Origin: Chromobacterium alticapitis
GTDB taxonomy: Bacteria > Pseudomonadota > Gammaproteobacteria > Burkholderiales > Chromobacteriaceae
Direction of reading: 5' to 3'
Assembly: GCF_002924365.1 (NCBI RefSeq)
Contig: NZ_PQWB01000004.1
Span: 1-41,007 of the forward strand
DNA length: 41,007 nucleotides
The position numbers were made by a program, and so were the translations under genes. This document shows, in pieces, positions 16,338 to 23,599 of this stretch; within the stretch, counting starts at the first letter, position 1; each line of letters opens with the position of its first letter. The notes beneath the pieces were generated by a model that saw nothing but the letters and a program-made list of their open reading frames with translations, was not told the origin of the DNA and searched no databases.

Positions 16338-17582
16338 ATGATGCAACAACTGAAGCTGGCGGTGTCCGGCGCCCAGATCCTGTTCGTCGCCTTCGGCGCG
16401 CTGGTGCTGGTGCCGCTGCTCACCGGCCTAAACCCGGCGATGGCCTTGCTCGGCGCCGGCCTCGGCACCCTGCTGTTCCAGGCCTGCACCGGACGCCAGG
16501 TGCCGATCTTCCTCGGTTCCTCCTTCGCCTTCATCGGCCCCATCATTTACTCGATGCACACCTGGGGTCCGGGCGCCACCATGTTCGGCCTGTTCGCCGC
16601 CGGCTTCATGTATTTCGTATTCGCCGCCATCGTGCGCTGGCGCGGCATGGCGCTGGTGAACAAGCTGCTGCCGCCGGTGGTGATCGGCCCAGTGATCATG
16701 ATCATCGGCCTGTCCGTCGCCACCGCGGCCTCCGGCATGGCCATGGGCCAGGCCGGCGGCAAGCAGGTGCTGCCGTATGAGACCTCGCTGCTGCTGGCGG
16801 CCATCTCGCTGGCCACCACCATCGTGGTGTCCATCTACGCCCGCGGCATGTTCAAGCTGGTGCCCATCCTGGCAGGCGTCGTCGTCGGCTACATCGCCGC
16901 GGCTTTCCTGGGCGTGGTGGATTTCGCCAAGCTGGCCGCCGCGCCATGGTTCGCCATGCCCGCCTTCCACAGCCCGGAAGTCAACTGGGCGGCGGCAGCC
17001 TTCATGCTGCCGGTGGCTATCGCTCCGGCCATCGAGCATATCGGCGGCGTGATGGCCATAGGCGGCGTCACCGGCAAGGACTACACCAAGACGCCGGGCC
17101 TGCACCGCACCCTGGCCGGCGATGGCCTGGGCGTGTGCATGGCCGGCCTGATCGGCGGCCCGCCGGTGACCACCTACGCCGAAGTGACCGGCGCGGTGAT
17201 GATCACCCGCAACTTCAACCCAGTGACCATGACCTGGGCGGCGGTGTTCGCCATCTGCATGGCCTTCTTCGGCAAGTTCAACGCGCTGCTGCAATCCATC
17301 CCGATGCCGGTGATGGGCGGCATCATGGTGCTGCTGTTCGGCACCATCGCGTCCATCGGCCTGAAGACGCTGATCGAGGCCAAGGTGGACCTGATGCAGC
17401 CGCGCAACCTGGTGATCATCTCTGTGGTGCTGACCGCCGGCATCGGCGGCCTGACGCTGAAACTGGGCGATTTCGCGCTGTCCGGCGTCGGCTTATGCTC
17501 CCTGCTGGCCATCATCCTGAACCTGATTCTGCCGCGCCATGCCGGCGGCCATGACGGCATCGTCGAAGGCCAGGACATCTAA
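16338..17582 (+). CDS. uraA: uracil permease (NCS2 family)
   Basis: A 414-residue nucleobase-cation symporter with about 14 hydrophobic segments, importing uracil with protons. NCS2 signatures are PAIEHIGGVMAIGGVTGKDY near residue 228, whose Glu corresponds to the uracil-binding Glu of UraA, and GGPPVTTYAEVTGAV near 273, which holds the second Glu. The N-terminal QILFVAFGALVLVPLL and QVPIFLGSSFAFIGP are also typical. Its partner enzyme upp lies upstream on the same strand. ATG 16338 is preceded by a weak ribosome site (CAAGGAAA). A strong hairpin follows at 17619-17645. Confidence 0.93.
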   Translation: MMQQLKLAVSGAQILFVAFGALVLVPLLTGLNPAMALLGAGLGTLLFQACTGRQVPIFLGSSFAFIGPIIYSMHTWGPGATMFGLFAAGFMYFVFAAIVRWRGMALVNKLLPPVVIGPVIMIIGLSVATAASGMAMGQAGGKQVLPYETSLLLAAISLATTIVVSIYARGMFKLVPILAGVVVGYIAAAFLGVVDFAKLAAAPWFAMPAFHSPEVNWAAAAFMLPVAIAPAIEHIGGVMAIGGVTGKDYTKTPGLHRTLAGDGLGVCMAGLIGGPPVTTYAEVTGAVMITRNFNPVTMTWAAVFAICMAFFGKFNALLQSIPMPVMGGIMVLLFGTIASIGLKTLIEAKVDLMQPRNLVIISVVLTAGIGGLTLKLGDFALSGVGLCSLLAIILNLILPRHAGGHDGIVEGQDI

Positions 17583-17618
17583 CATAAACTATTGAATTTA
17601 AAATTTATTCACACTAAC

Positions 17619-17645
17619 GGCCGCGTCAATCCTCCTGACGCGGCC
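17619..17645 (+). terminator. strong hairpin downstream of uraA
   Basis: GGCCGCGTCA (17619-17628) and TGACGCGGCC (17636-17645) are perfect complements around a seven-base loop. No T-run follows, so it may be a terminator helped by Rho, or an mRNA-stabilising 3' stem. An AT-rich stretch lies just before it. Confidence 0.6.
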
Positions 17646-17780
17646 TACACTGTCAATCAGCGGTGCGGCGCTATGCCGCCGCGTCGCCGCTGACCGAAGC
17701 CAAACTGCTGCCCAACTTCGCATCACCTGCCCACAGCGGCTTGACACGGCCTGATTCCAGATATTCGACAAGGAATAGCC

Positions 17781-17957
17781 ATGTTGAAACCCCTCCTCCT
17801 CGGCGCGCTCGCCATGCTCATGCTTTCCGGCCCCGCCATGGCCAGCAGCGAAGGACTCGCCAATATGTGGGCGATGCGCGGCAGGATGAACGCGCAATTG
17901 CATCATATGCCGGCGCCCATGGTCCCGCAGTTCAACTCCATCCCCTCCGACCACTAA
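17781..17957 (+). CDS. small exported peptide, paralogue 1
   Basis: A 58-residue protein with a Sec signal peptide (MLK, a Leu-rich core and SGPAMA before the cleavage site) and a short mature part that begins SSEGLANMWAMRGRMNAQ. The same pattern, MLK, LLSG.AMA, SEG.ANM.AMR.RMNAQ, recurs in the gene at 19073-19279, on the other side of the LysR gene. ATG 17781 is preceded by AAGGAAT at seven bases. No family is known to me. The mature part is Met/His/Pro-rich. It converges with the LysR gene. The conservation between paralogues of both signal peptide and core argues that it is a real gene. Confidence 0.75.
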   Translation: MLKPLLLGALAMLMLSGPAMASSEGLANMWAMRGRMNAQLHHMPAPMVPQFNSIPSDH

Positions 17958-17968
17958 GCGCGGCAACC

Positions 17969-17992
17969 ACGCCTGCCCTTGGCGACAGGCGT
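17969..17992. terminator. hairpin between converging peptide 1 and LysR genes
   Basis: ACGCCTG at 17969-17975 pairs with CAGGCGT at 17986-17992 around a ten-base loop, in the 40-base gap between the two stops. There is no long T-run on either strand; it is a weak two-way terminator candidate. Confidence 0.45.
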
Positions 17993-17997
17993 TCCCG

Positions 17998-18897
17998 CTA
18001 GACTCGCAGCTCTCCCTCCGCCACCGCCCGCTCCAGACGCCGGACGAACCATTGCAGCGCCCGCCCCGGCTGCTCCTGCTTCCAGGCAAAGCACATGGGC
18101 GGCAGATTGCCGCTTTCCTCCACCGTTTTTTCCACCAGTTCGCCGCTCGACAGATATGCCCGCACATGCGAGCGCGGCAAGTGCCCGCTGCCCAGCCCGG
18201 CCAGGATGGCCTGCAGCTTTTCCCGGCTGCCATGCACTGTCAGGACCTGCTGGCCTTCCAGCAGGCCGCCGCTCCGAGCCGGCAGCCGGCGCGAAGTATC
18301 GCCCACCGCCACCGCTCGATGACGGCGCAAAACATGCGGCGGCAGCGGTTCCGCCGCGGTCGCCAGCGGATGGCCCCGCGCCACCACCAACACGAAATCG
18401 TATTCCCCGATATCGCGGGTGAAATAATCCCCCGGCGGCGGCTGATTGGGCGCGCCTATCACCAGATCGGCCCGGTCGTCGTACAACGCGTCCCAGATGC
18501 CGCCGAAGCTCTCCCGGATGAAGTACAGCCGGGTGGCGGACTCGAGCCGGTCGAAATCGGCGATGGAGGGCAAGAGTTGCTCGAACTCGATCAAATCGCC
18601 CACCACGATGCGCAGCGTGTCCTCCCAGCCCTGCGCCTGCTTGCCGACGCGCAGCTCCAGCTGGCGCGCCGCGTCCAGCAGATGGCGGCCATCCTTCAGC
18701 AGCCGCTCGCCGACCGGCGTCAGCTTCGCCCGGTGCCCGCTGCGGTCGTAAATCGCCACGCCCAAGCCCTGTTCCAGCTTCTGCACGGTATAGGTCAGCG
18801 CCGACGGAACCTTGAACAGCGCCTCAGCCGCCGCGGCGAAGCTGCCGTGCTGTTCGATGGCATCCAGCACCTGCAAGGCCTCCAATGTCAGTTTCAC
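17998..18897 (-). CDS. LysR-family transcriptional regulator
   Basis: A 299-residue regulator. Residues about 3-62 form the winged helix-turn-helix typical of LysR proteins (LEALQVLDAIEQHGSFAAAAEALFKVPSA), with the substrate-binding domain from about residue 92 on. The effector is unknown. It stands between two paralogous exported-peptide genes: convergent with the one at 17781 and divergent from the one at 19073, which makes these its likely targets. A perfect palindrome at 18912-18930, 15 bases before its ATG, is a candidate operator. Confidence 0.93.
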   Translation of the reverse strand: MKLTLEALQVLDAIEQHGSFAAAAEALFKVPSALTYTVQKLEQGLGVAIYDRSGHRAKLTPVGERLLKDGRHLLDAARQLELRVGKQAQGWEDTLRIVVGDLIEFEQLLPSIADFDRLESATRLYFIRESFGGIWDALYDDRADLVIGAPNQPPPGDYFTRDIGEYDFVLVVARGHPLATAAEPLPPHVLRRHRAVAVGDTSRRLPARSGGLLEGQQVLTVHGSREKLQAILAGLGSGHLPRSHVRAYLSSGELVEKTVEESGNLPPMCFAWKQEQPGRALQWFVRRLERAVAEGELRV

Positions 18898-18911
18898 AAT
18901 CTTGCCTCATT

Positions 18912-18930
18912 CAATTTTTTTGAAAAATTG
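18912..18930. promoter_or_regulatory. candidate LysR operator palindrome
   Basis: CAATTTTT (18912-18919), three bases, then AAAAATTG (18923-18930): a perfect eight-base inverted repeat with the T-N11-A spacing usual for LysR sites. It lies just upstream of the LysR start and about 140 bases before peptide 2, fitting autoregulation plus divergent control. Inference from position and symmetry only. Confidence 0.5.
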
Positions 18931-19072
18931 CTTCGATTCTTTCCGATTTTATCGCAGAGACGCTGACCGTAAAATGGCTCCCATCAAGACGAACCAGCAA
19001 TCAGCCTTGAAGCAACATCAGTAATTTTGATGCATAACCGTTTGCTGGATACATACTGAAAAGGAAACCGCC

Positions 19073-19279
19073 ATGCTGAAGCAAACCGCAATCGCCACCC
19101 TGTCCCTGATTCTCTTGTCCGGCGCCGCCATGGCCGGCAGCGAAGGCAATGCCAATATGAAAGCCATGCGCGATCGCATGAATGCCCAAATCGAGCAAAC
19201 CAACCAGGCCCAAACTCAGGCTCCGGCGCAAAACGCGCAAGCCACCCAGGAACCGGCCCAGGTACAAGCCCAAAAGTAA
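19073..19279 (+). CDS. small exported peptide, paralogue 2
   Basis: A 68-residue protein with a Sec signal peptide ending LLSGAAMA and a mature core GSEGNANMKAMRDRMNAQ, the same core as in the peptide at 17781-17957. The tail differs: it is Gln/Ala/Pro-rich (for example QAPAQNAQATQE) and likely disordered. AAGGAAA precedes the ATG at a good distance, and a strong terminator follows, so it is a single-gene unit divergent from the LysR gene. I know no described family. The core helix could be an interaction motif; location in the periplasm or outside the cell is inferred from the signal peptide. Confidence 0.85.
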   Translation: MLKQTAIATLSLILLSGAAMAGSEGNANMKAMRDRMNAQIEQTNQAQTQAPAQNAQATQEPAQVQAQK

Positions 19280-19295
19280 GCGCGCAGTCTCAATA

Positions 19296-19336
19296 AAAAC
19301 CGCGCCAGGGACGGGATCGTCCAGGCGCGGTTTTTT
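19296..19336 (+). terminator. intrinsic terminator after peptide 2
   Basis: ACCGCGCC and its GGCGCGGT counterpart form an eight-base stem around an 18-base loop (CAGGGACGGGATCGTCCA region), with A-run before and six T after. It also faces the 2H phosphoesterase gene and can end both. Confidence 0.85.
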
Positions 19337-19345
19337 CATGCCCGC

Positions 19346-19891
19346 TCACGCTGACAGCTCAGCCCGATACAGCAGGTGGCAGCATCTCTGCGCGTCCAGC
19401 GCATAAACCGATACCTGCCGGAGCATGCTCCGCTCCGTCGGCACCGACAGCGCCAGCAAGCCTGCGGCGGACTCATCCTCCACCGCTTCGCCGTTGCGCA
19501 CCGTGCAATGCGGCCGATACGGAAAGCGCGCCGCGCCGAAAGGAAGCCCGGATTCTCGCAAGAAGGCATGCAAGGCATTGAAGGGTTGGCGCTGGCGTGG
19601 CGGGAAGAAGAATACTCCGCTATCGGCGAACTGCTGCATCGCGCCCAGCTCCAGTTCGAAGGCGGGAAACATCCGACACATGTCATCGACCACGCGCCGG
19701 ATATCGGCCATGGCGGTGCCGGGCGGCAAAGGCGCGACGCCGGAGGAGCCAGCCAGAGTAATCTCCACCGGCAGGGCCGCGCTGCGCGGGCAATGCGCCC
19801 GCCGCAAACGCATCACAGCCCCGGCGATCGGCTCCGGCAAATCCAACACCACAAAGGCTGGCCATGCAGTCCGCTCACCCACGGACGTCAT
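19346..19891 (-). CDS. 2H phosphoesterase (2'-5' RNA ligase family)
   Basis: A 181-residue protein of the two-histidine fold. The second motif PHCTV near residue 132 is intact. The first motif reads VEITLAG near residue 42, with Glu where most members have His (H.T pattern); some family branches may share this, so loss of activity is not proven. Family members cut cyclic or 2'-5' phosphodiester bonds in RNA or small nucleotides. It overlaps the upstream acetyltransferase by 17 bases and is the last gene of a tight leftward four-gene unit. Confidence 0.82.
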   Translation of the reverse strand: MTSVGERTAWPAFVVLDLPEPIAGAVMRLRRAHCPRSAALPVEITLAGSSGVAPLPPGTAMADIRRVVDDMCRMFPAFELELGAMQQFADSGVFFFPPRQRQPFNALHAFLRESGLPFGAARFPYRPHCTVRNGEAVEDESAAGLLALSVPTERSMLRQVSVYALDAQRCCHLLYRAELSA

Positions 19892-20387
19892 GACGCAGCC
19901 TTCCCATCAACAAGGTGTCATGGTAGGCGCCGGCGCGGAAAGAATGCGCGCGCAGCCGCGCCTCCTCCACGAAGCCAAAGCGCCGATACAGAGCCTGGGC
20001 GCGCAGGTTGTCGGCATACACCATCAGCTCGATGCGCTCCAGGCCCAGACAGTTGTCCGCCAGATCCAATAGCGCCGCCGTCAGCAGCTTGCCGACGCCG
20101 CGCCCTTGCCAATCGCGGTGCACATTGATGCCGAAGCCGGCGATATGGTCCAGCCTGGATTCGCTCAAGCGCCATAAGCCGGCGCTGCCCACTACCCTGC
20201 CCTCGGCGGTTTCGCAGACCAGCTGGTAGCGCCCATCGCACAGCAGCTTGTCCATGCGCGCGGCCATGGTGGCCGCGGACGGGAAAGGCAGCTGCAGAGT
20301 GTTGCCGTACACCGATGGGTCCGAGGCCAAGTCTTGCAAATCGGCCGCGTCGCGCGGCTCCAAATGACGAATGCGGAATGCGCTCAT
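19875..20387 (-). CDS. AaaT/YhhY-like GNAT acetyltransferase, copy C
   Basis: A 170-residue GNAT protein resembling E. coli YhhY (AaaT, an L-amino-acid N-acetyltransferase). It has IRHLEPRDAADLQDL at the start, VYGNTLQLPFPS, the acetyl-CoA loop DWQGRGVGKLL near residue 92, and YRRFGFVEEARLRAHSFRAGAYHD. Its ATG overlaps the stop of copy B by four bases, and it overlaps the 2H phosphoesterase by 17. Three such paralogues in a row suggest local duplication with divergence of the substrate. Confidence 0.9.
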   Translation of the reverse strand: MSAFRIRHLEPRDAADLQDLASDPSVYGNTLQLPFPSAATMAARMDKLLCDGRYQLVCETAEGRVVGSAGLWRLSESRLDHIAGFGINVHRDWQGRGVGKLLTAALLDLADNCLGLERIELMVYADNLRAQALYRRFGFVEEARLRAHSFRAGAYHDTLLMGRLRHDVRG

Positions 20388-20893
20388 GGCCAGCCCCCTT
20401 CCCGCAGCCGCGCCATCGCCAGCACGTCGTGATAGACGCCGTCTCGCAGGGCGTAAGCGCGCAAGCGCGCCTCCTCGACGAAACCGAATTTACGATACAA
20501 GGCCTGGGCGCGCGGATTGTCGGCGAACACCGTCAGCTCGATGCGGCGCAGCCCCTGCCAGTTGTCGGCCAGATCCAGCGCCGCCGCCATCAATAAGGAA
20601 CCGACGCCCTGGCCATGCAGCGCGGAGGCGATGCCGATGCCGATTTCAGCCGTGCGCAGCAGGCGCTCGCGGCGCGCCGGAACCAAGGCGGCCCAGCCCA
20701 CGGCCTGATCGGCCGCATCCACCGCCACCAGCACGGTGCGGCCGGACTCGTGCTTTTGCAGCCGCTCGCGGCGTTTGTTCAGCGCAGGATAAGGCAAGCC
20801 CAACATGGTGCTGAAGGTGGCCGGATCGCTGAAGACAGCGTTCAAGGCCTCCGCGTCGCGCGGCTCGGCATGACGGATGCGGTATGCGCTCAT
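20384..20893 (-). CDS. AaaT/YhhY-like GNAT acetyltransferase, copy B
   Basis: A 169-residue GNAT protein, the middle of three tandem paralogues. Shared blocks are IRHAEPRDAEALNA, LGLPYPALNKRRERLQ, the acetyl-CoA loop HGQGVGSLLMAAALDLADNW, IELTVFADNPRAQALYRKFGFVEEARLRAYALRDGVYHDVL. The closeness to copy C at the C-terminal half (FGFVEEARLRA in both) shows that these two split most recently. Both ends overlap its neighbours by four bases, so all three are made from one message. Confidence 0.9.
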   Translation of the reverse strand: MSAYRIRHAEPRDAEALNAVFSDPATFSTMLGLPYPALNKRRERLQKHESGRTVLVAVDAADQAVGWAALVPARRERLLRTAEIGIGIASALHGQGVGSLLMAAALDLADNWQGLRRIELTVFADNPRAQALYRKFGFVEEARLRAYALRDGVYHDVLAMARLREGGWP

Positions 20894-21408
20894 GCTTCCG
20901 CCCTCCGCGGCCAGTTCAGCCGGCCCATCACCAGCACGTCCTCCAGCTCGCCCGCGCGCAGCTGCTCCTGCCGCATGCGGCCTTCATGCTCGAAGCCGAA
21001 CTTCTCGTACAGGCCGATGGCGCGAGCATTGTCGTGCACCACTTTGAGTTCAACGCGGATCAGGCCCAGCCAGTTGTCGGCCATGTCCAATACCGCGCGC
21101 ATCAGCGCGCCGCCCACGCCCTTGCCCTGCCAGTCGTCGCGCACCACCAGAAACAGGCTGGCGCTGTGGCGCACCCGCATGCCCTCGTTGACGATGAGTC
21201 CGGCCGAACCCACCACCTCGCCCTCGGCATGACAGGCTACCAGATGATGAATGTTGGCCGGGCGCTCATTCAACTGCTTCTCGGTGACGGACAGCGGCTG
21301 ATACGGCAGCTGCAGCGTATCGGGATACACGCCGGGCGAGGTCTTGATACGATGGATAGCGGCAGCGTCGGACGGTTCGACGGAACGGATCAGATAGGAT
21401 TGGGACAT
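20890..21408 (-). CDS. AaaT/YhhY-like GNAT acetyltransferase, copy A
   Basis: A 172-residue GNAT protein, first gene of the leftward unit and the closest of the three to YhhY (VYPDTLQLPYQP, ERPANIHHLVAC, DDWQGKGVGGALM, NWLGLIRVELKVVHDNARAIGLYEKFGFEHEGRMR). ATG 21408 follows AGGAGAC at a proper distance on the minus strand; an in-frame ATG at 21468 adds unrelated residues. An AT-rich stretch at about 21460-21500 probably holds the promoter of the unit. Confidence 0.9.
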   Translation of the reverse strand: MSQSYLIRSVEPSDAAAIHRIKTSPGVYPDTLQLPYQPLSVTEKQLNERPANIHHLVACHAEGEVVGSAGLIVNEGMRVRHSASLFLVVRDDWQGKGVGGALMRAVLDMADNWLGLIRVELKVVHDNARAIGLYEKFGFEHEGRMRQEQLRAGELEDVLVMGRLNWPRRAEA

Positions 21409-21501
21409 GCGGGTCTCCTGAGTTGATGGGCGCAGGTGGGATCGCCGCCAGGCCCGGCAGATTATCATGCCAAATAATTATTGTGCATTGCAATATAATT
21501 T

Positions 21502-22245
21502 TTATGCGGAGCAATAGCGCCCCGGCGTTTCGCCGAAGCAACGGCGAAACGCCACAATAAAGGCGCTGCTGCCGGCATAACCCAGCTCCAGCGCGCAGTA
21601 GCTGACCGAGCGCCCTTCCGCCAGCAAGGCGCGCGCCCGCAGCATGCGCAGCCGCTCGCGCCATTGCGCCACCCCCATCCCGGTTTCGGCGCGGAAATGG
21701 CGGATCAGGCTGCGCCGCGACATGCCGATATGGCCAGCCCAGCGCGCCAAATCCCAATCCCGCGCCGGCTCCTCGAACAAAGCTTGAGCCAGCTTGCGCA
21801 ATGCAGGATGGCGCGGCCAGGCCAGGCTGGCCGGATAGGCTTCGGCCCAAGCCAGTTCGTCCGCCAGCACAGCGGCCAGCCGCCTGTCGGCGCCTGCCTC
21901 CGCCAGTTCCGGCCAGGCACCCAGCCGCAGGAAAAGGCCTCGCAACAACGGCGAGGCGCGCCACACCCGCAGCGACGGCGGCATATCCGGAAGCCATCCG
22001 GCCTCCAAGCGCAAGCTCCAGCCGCGCAGCCCGCCGTGGTAATGCGCGCCGTGCCGCATGCCCGGCGGAATCCAGCCCACGCAGTCAGCGGCCAACAGAA
22101 TGCGCTGATCGTCCGCCTCCAGTTCCAGCGCGCCTTCGCTGAGCCAAACCAGCTGCCCAGCCGCATGGGCATGCCGTTCGGTGCGGTCGCCCGCGCCGCG
22201 CCGCAATTCGGCGATCGCCCAAGCCGGGGGGATGGCAGATTCCAT
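21502..22245 (-). CDS. AraC-family transcriptional regulator
   Basis: A 247-residue regulator with an N-terminal cupin-like sensing domain (HAHAAGQLVWLSEGALEL, VGWIPPGMRHG) and a C-terminal double helix-turn-helix (ARWAGHIGMSRRSLIRHFRAETG, then ALELGYAGSSAFIVAFRRCFGETPGRY). The second recognition region matches the AraC consensus. The ligand is unknown. It is divergent from the small gene at 22341, which is its likely target, and two TATTGGC repeats lie in the gap. Confidence 0.93.
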   Translation of the reverse strand: MESAIPPAWAIAELRRGAGDRTERHAHAAGQLVWLSEGALELEADDQRILLAADCVGWIPPGMRHGAHYHGGLRGWSLRLEAGWLPDMPPSLRVWRASPLLRGLFLRLGAWPELAEAGADRRLAAVLADELAWAEAYPASLAWPRHPALRKLAQALFEEPARDWDLARWAGHIGMSRRSLIRHFRAETGMGVAQWRERLRMLRARALLAEGRSVSYCALELGYAGSSAFIVAFRRCFGETPGRYCSA

Positions 22246-22272
22246 ATTGGCCTCTTAAGAATATCTATTGGC
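22245..22272. promoter_or_regulatory. candidate AraC-type direct repeat
   Basis: TATTGGC occurs at 22245-22251 and 22266-22272, exactly 21 bases apart (two helix turns), the usual layout of AraC half-sites. The first abuts the AraC ATG. It lies between the AraC gene and the divergent gene at 22341. Inference from spacing. Confidence 0.4.
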
Positions 22273-22340
22273 ACTATATGGAAAGCAGGCCAATCCTGCC
22301 AGCGCGATACTGTGAGCTCACCCAAACCAAGGAGAATGAT

Positions 22341-22670
22341 ATGAGCCATGTGGAACATACCGAAGCCCTATCCGCCGTCAACCGCAAAGTCATCGCCGAC
22401 GGCGAAACGCTGCCGGCGGTGAAGCTGCGCGACGGCAGCATGGTGCAAACCGGCACCGTGGCCGCCATGCTGGTCAATATCGCCGCCTACAACCAGGGCG
22501 AGCGCGGCGAGGTGGTGCGGCAACTGGAACTGGCTGTGCCCACGCTGTTCAAGGTGGGCCTGTTCGATCTATTCCCGATCGAAGAATGGCGGAAGGGAGA
22601 CAATCCGGGCCGCCGCTTGGTCGGCGAGCTGGCCCAAGACTGGCAGACCCGGCAAACGGAAAATACATAG
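22341..22670 (+). CDS. conserved hypothetical protein
   Basis: A 109-residue soluble protein without signal peptide. Readable stretches are VNRKVIADGETLPAVKLRDG and MVQTGTVAAMLVNIAAYNQG, then VRQLELAVPTLFKVGLFDLFP. It has the look of a conserved small family, but I cannot name it. ATG 22341 follows AAGGAGAA at six bases, a strong ribosome site. It is divergent from the AraC gene, so control by that regulator is likely. Confidence 0.8.
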   Translation: MSHVEHTEALSAVNRKVIADGETLPAVKLRDGSMVQTGTVAAMLVNIAAYNQGERGEVVRQLELAVPTLFKVGLFDLFPIEEWRKGDNPGRRLVGELAQDWQTRQTENT

Positions 22671-22747
22671 GCATATTTAATCGCTGCGCCGCCCCGCTTG
22701 CCTGTCTTTGGCGTTAAGCTGTGGTTTCGAATCGACAGGAGCGGAAT

Positions 22748-23299
22748 ATGCTGATGCAAAAACAGGACGCCGGACTCTTGGTGGTGGATATCCAGGACAA
22801 GCTGTTGCCGGCGGTGCATGACGCGGAAGGTTTGTTGGCGCGCAGCCGCTGGCTGGTGGGCGTGGCGCGCGACAACGGCCTGCCCATCGTGTTTTCCGAA
22901 CAATACCCGCGCGGCCTGGGCGGCACCGTGGCCGCCCTGCGCGAGGCTGCGCCGCAAGCGCCAGTGGTGGACAAGCTGCATTTCTCCTGCGTGGCGGCGG
23001 ATTGCCTGCCGTCGGAGTTGACGCAGAAGCGGCAGATCATCGTCTGCGGCATGGAGGCGCACGTTTGCGTGCTGCAGACGGCGCTGGAGTTGCTAGCTGC
23101 CGGCAAGCAAGTGTTCGTCGTCGCCGACGCCGTCTCCAGCCGCCAGCCGCGGGACATCGAACTGGCCTTGTCGCGCTTGCGCGCGGCAGGGGCCGCCATC
23201 GTCAGCCGCGAGATGGTCTTGTTCGAGCTGTTGGGGAAATCCGGCGGCGAGCACTTCAAGCTGATGAGCCAGCGCTACCTGATAGGCGATCAGCCCTGA
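22748..23299 (+). CDS. isochorismatase-family cysteine hydrolase
   Basis: A 183-residue hydrolase of the isochorismatase-like fold. The catalytic triad is readable: Asp in LVVDIQDKLL (about residue 14), Lys in VVDKLHFSC, and Cys in ICGMEAHVCVLQTA. The cis-peptide-bearing GMEAHVC matches the YcaC/PncA-like branch. Substrates vary in the family (amides, nicotinamide, isochorismate) and cannot be told here. ATG 22748 follows AGGAGCGG. It is preceded by a 77-base gap after the hypothetical gene and could share its transcript. Confidence 0.92.
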   Translation: MLMQKQDAGLLVVDIQDKLLPAVHDAEGLLARSRWLVGVARDNGLPIVFSEQYPRGLGGTVAALREAAPQAPVVDKLHFSCVAADCLPSELTQKRQIIVCGMEAHVCVLQTALELLAAGKQVFVVADAVSSRQPRDIELALSRLRAAGAAIVSREMVLFELLGKSGGEHFKLMSQRYLIGDQP

Positions 23300-23319
23300 G
23301 CGGCTGCTGGAAATGAATC

Positions 23320-23352
23320 GGGGTTGTCGAAGCTTACCTCTTCGACAACCCC
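23320..23352. terminator. 12-base perfect hairpin after the hydrolase gene
   Basis: GGGGTTGTCGAA (23320-23331) and TTCGACAACCCC (23341-23352) are perfect complements around a nine-base loop. No T-run follows on either strand, so it could be a terminator, an mRNA 3' stem or an inverted-repeat remnant. Confidence 0.55.
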
Positions 23353-23583
23353 GTCCAAAGGCGGCTTGGCCGCTCTCATCCTCCCCTTTGCAGACTGGCG
23401 CGCGGGAGCCTTGTCGGCTCCGCTCACTAGCTTGGCTTTCATAAAGCAAACAGTGTGCCAGCCCAAAAAAGAACGAAAACGCTTGTTTTGCTGATTACAT
23501 TCCGCCGCATCTCGCCCAAAAGCACTAACTTGGTGCAAAATTATATGTCATGGCACCAAAATGAAACAGAAATTAATTCTTTC

Positions 23584-23599
23584 TGTCAGATAACTGACA
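23584..23599. promoter_or_regulatory. palindrome upstream of the DUF2322-like gene
   Basis: TGTCAG-ATAA-CTGACA, a perfect six-base inverted repeat with a four-base centre, about 75 bases before ATG 23675. The geometry suits a dimeric regulator. No known regulator was matched: it is not the TTGAT-N4-ATCAA FNR pattern. Confidence 0.4.

Noticed and set aside
15896-16780. Long open frame with Gly-Ser repeats across the hexamer array
   Set aside because: The repeats come from the CGGAAG array, and the frame runs into uraA in the wrong phase. All frames are open across such an array. There is no ribosome site or known domain.
17741-17769. TTGACA promoter for peptide 1
   Set aside because: The -35 is perfect, but no -10 lies at 16-18 bases, and the start point would fall on the ribosome site.
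23530-23560. Sigma-54 promoter near TGGCACC
   Set aside because: TGGCAC is present, but the downstream TTGC element at the fixed spacing is absent.
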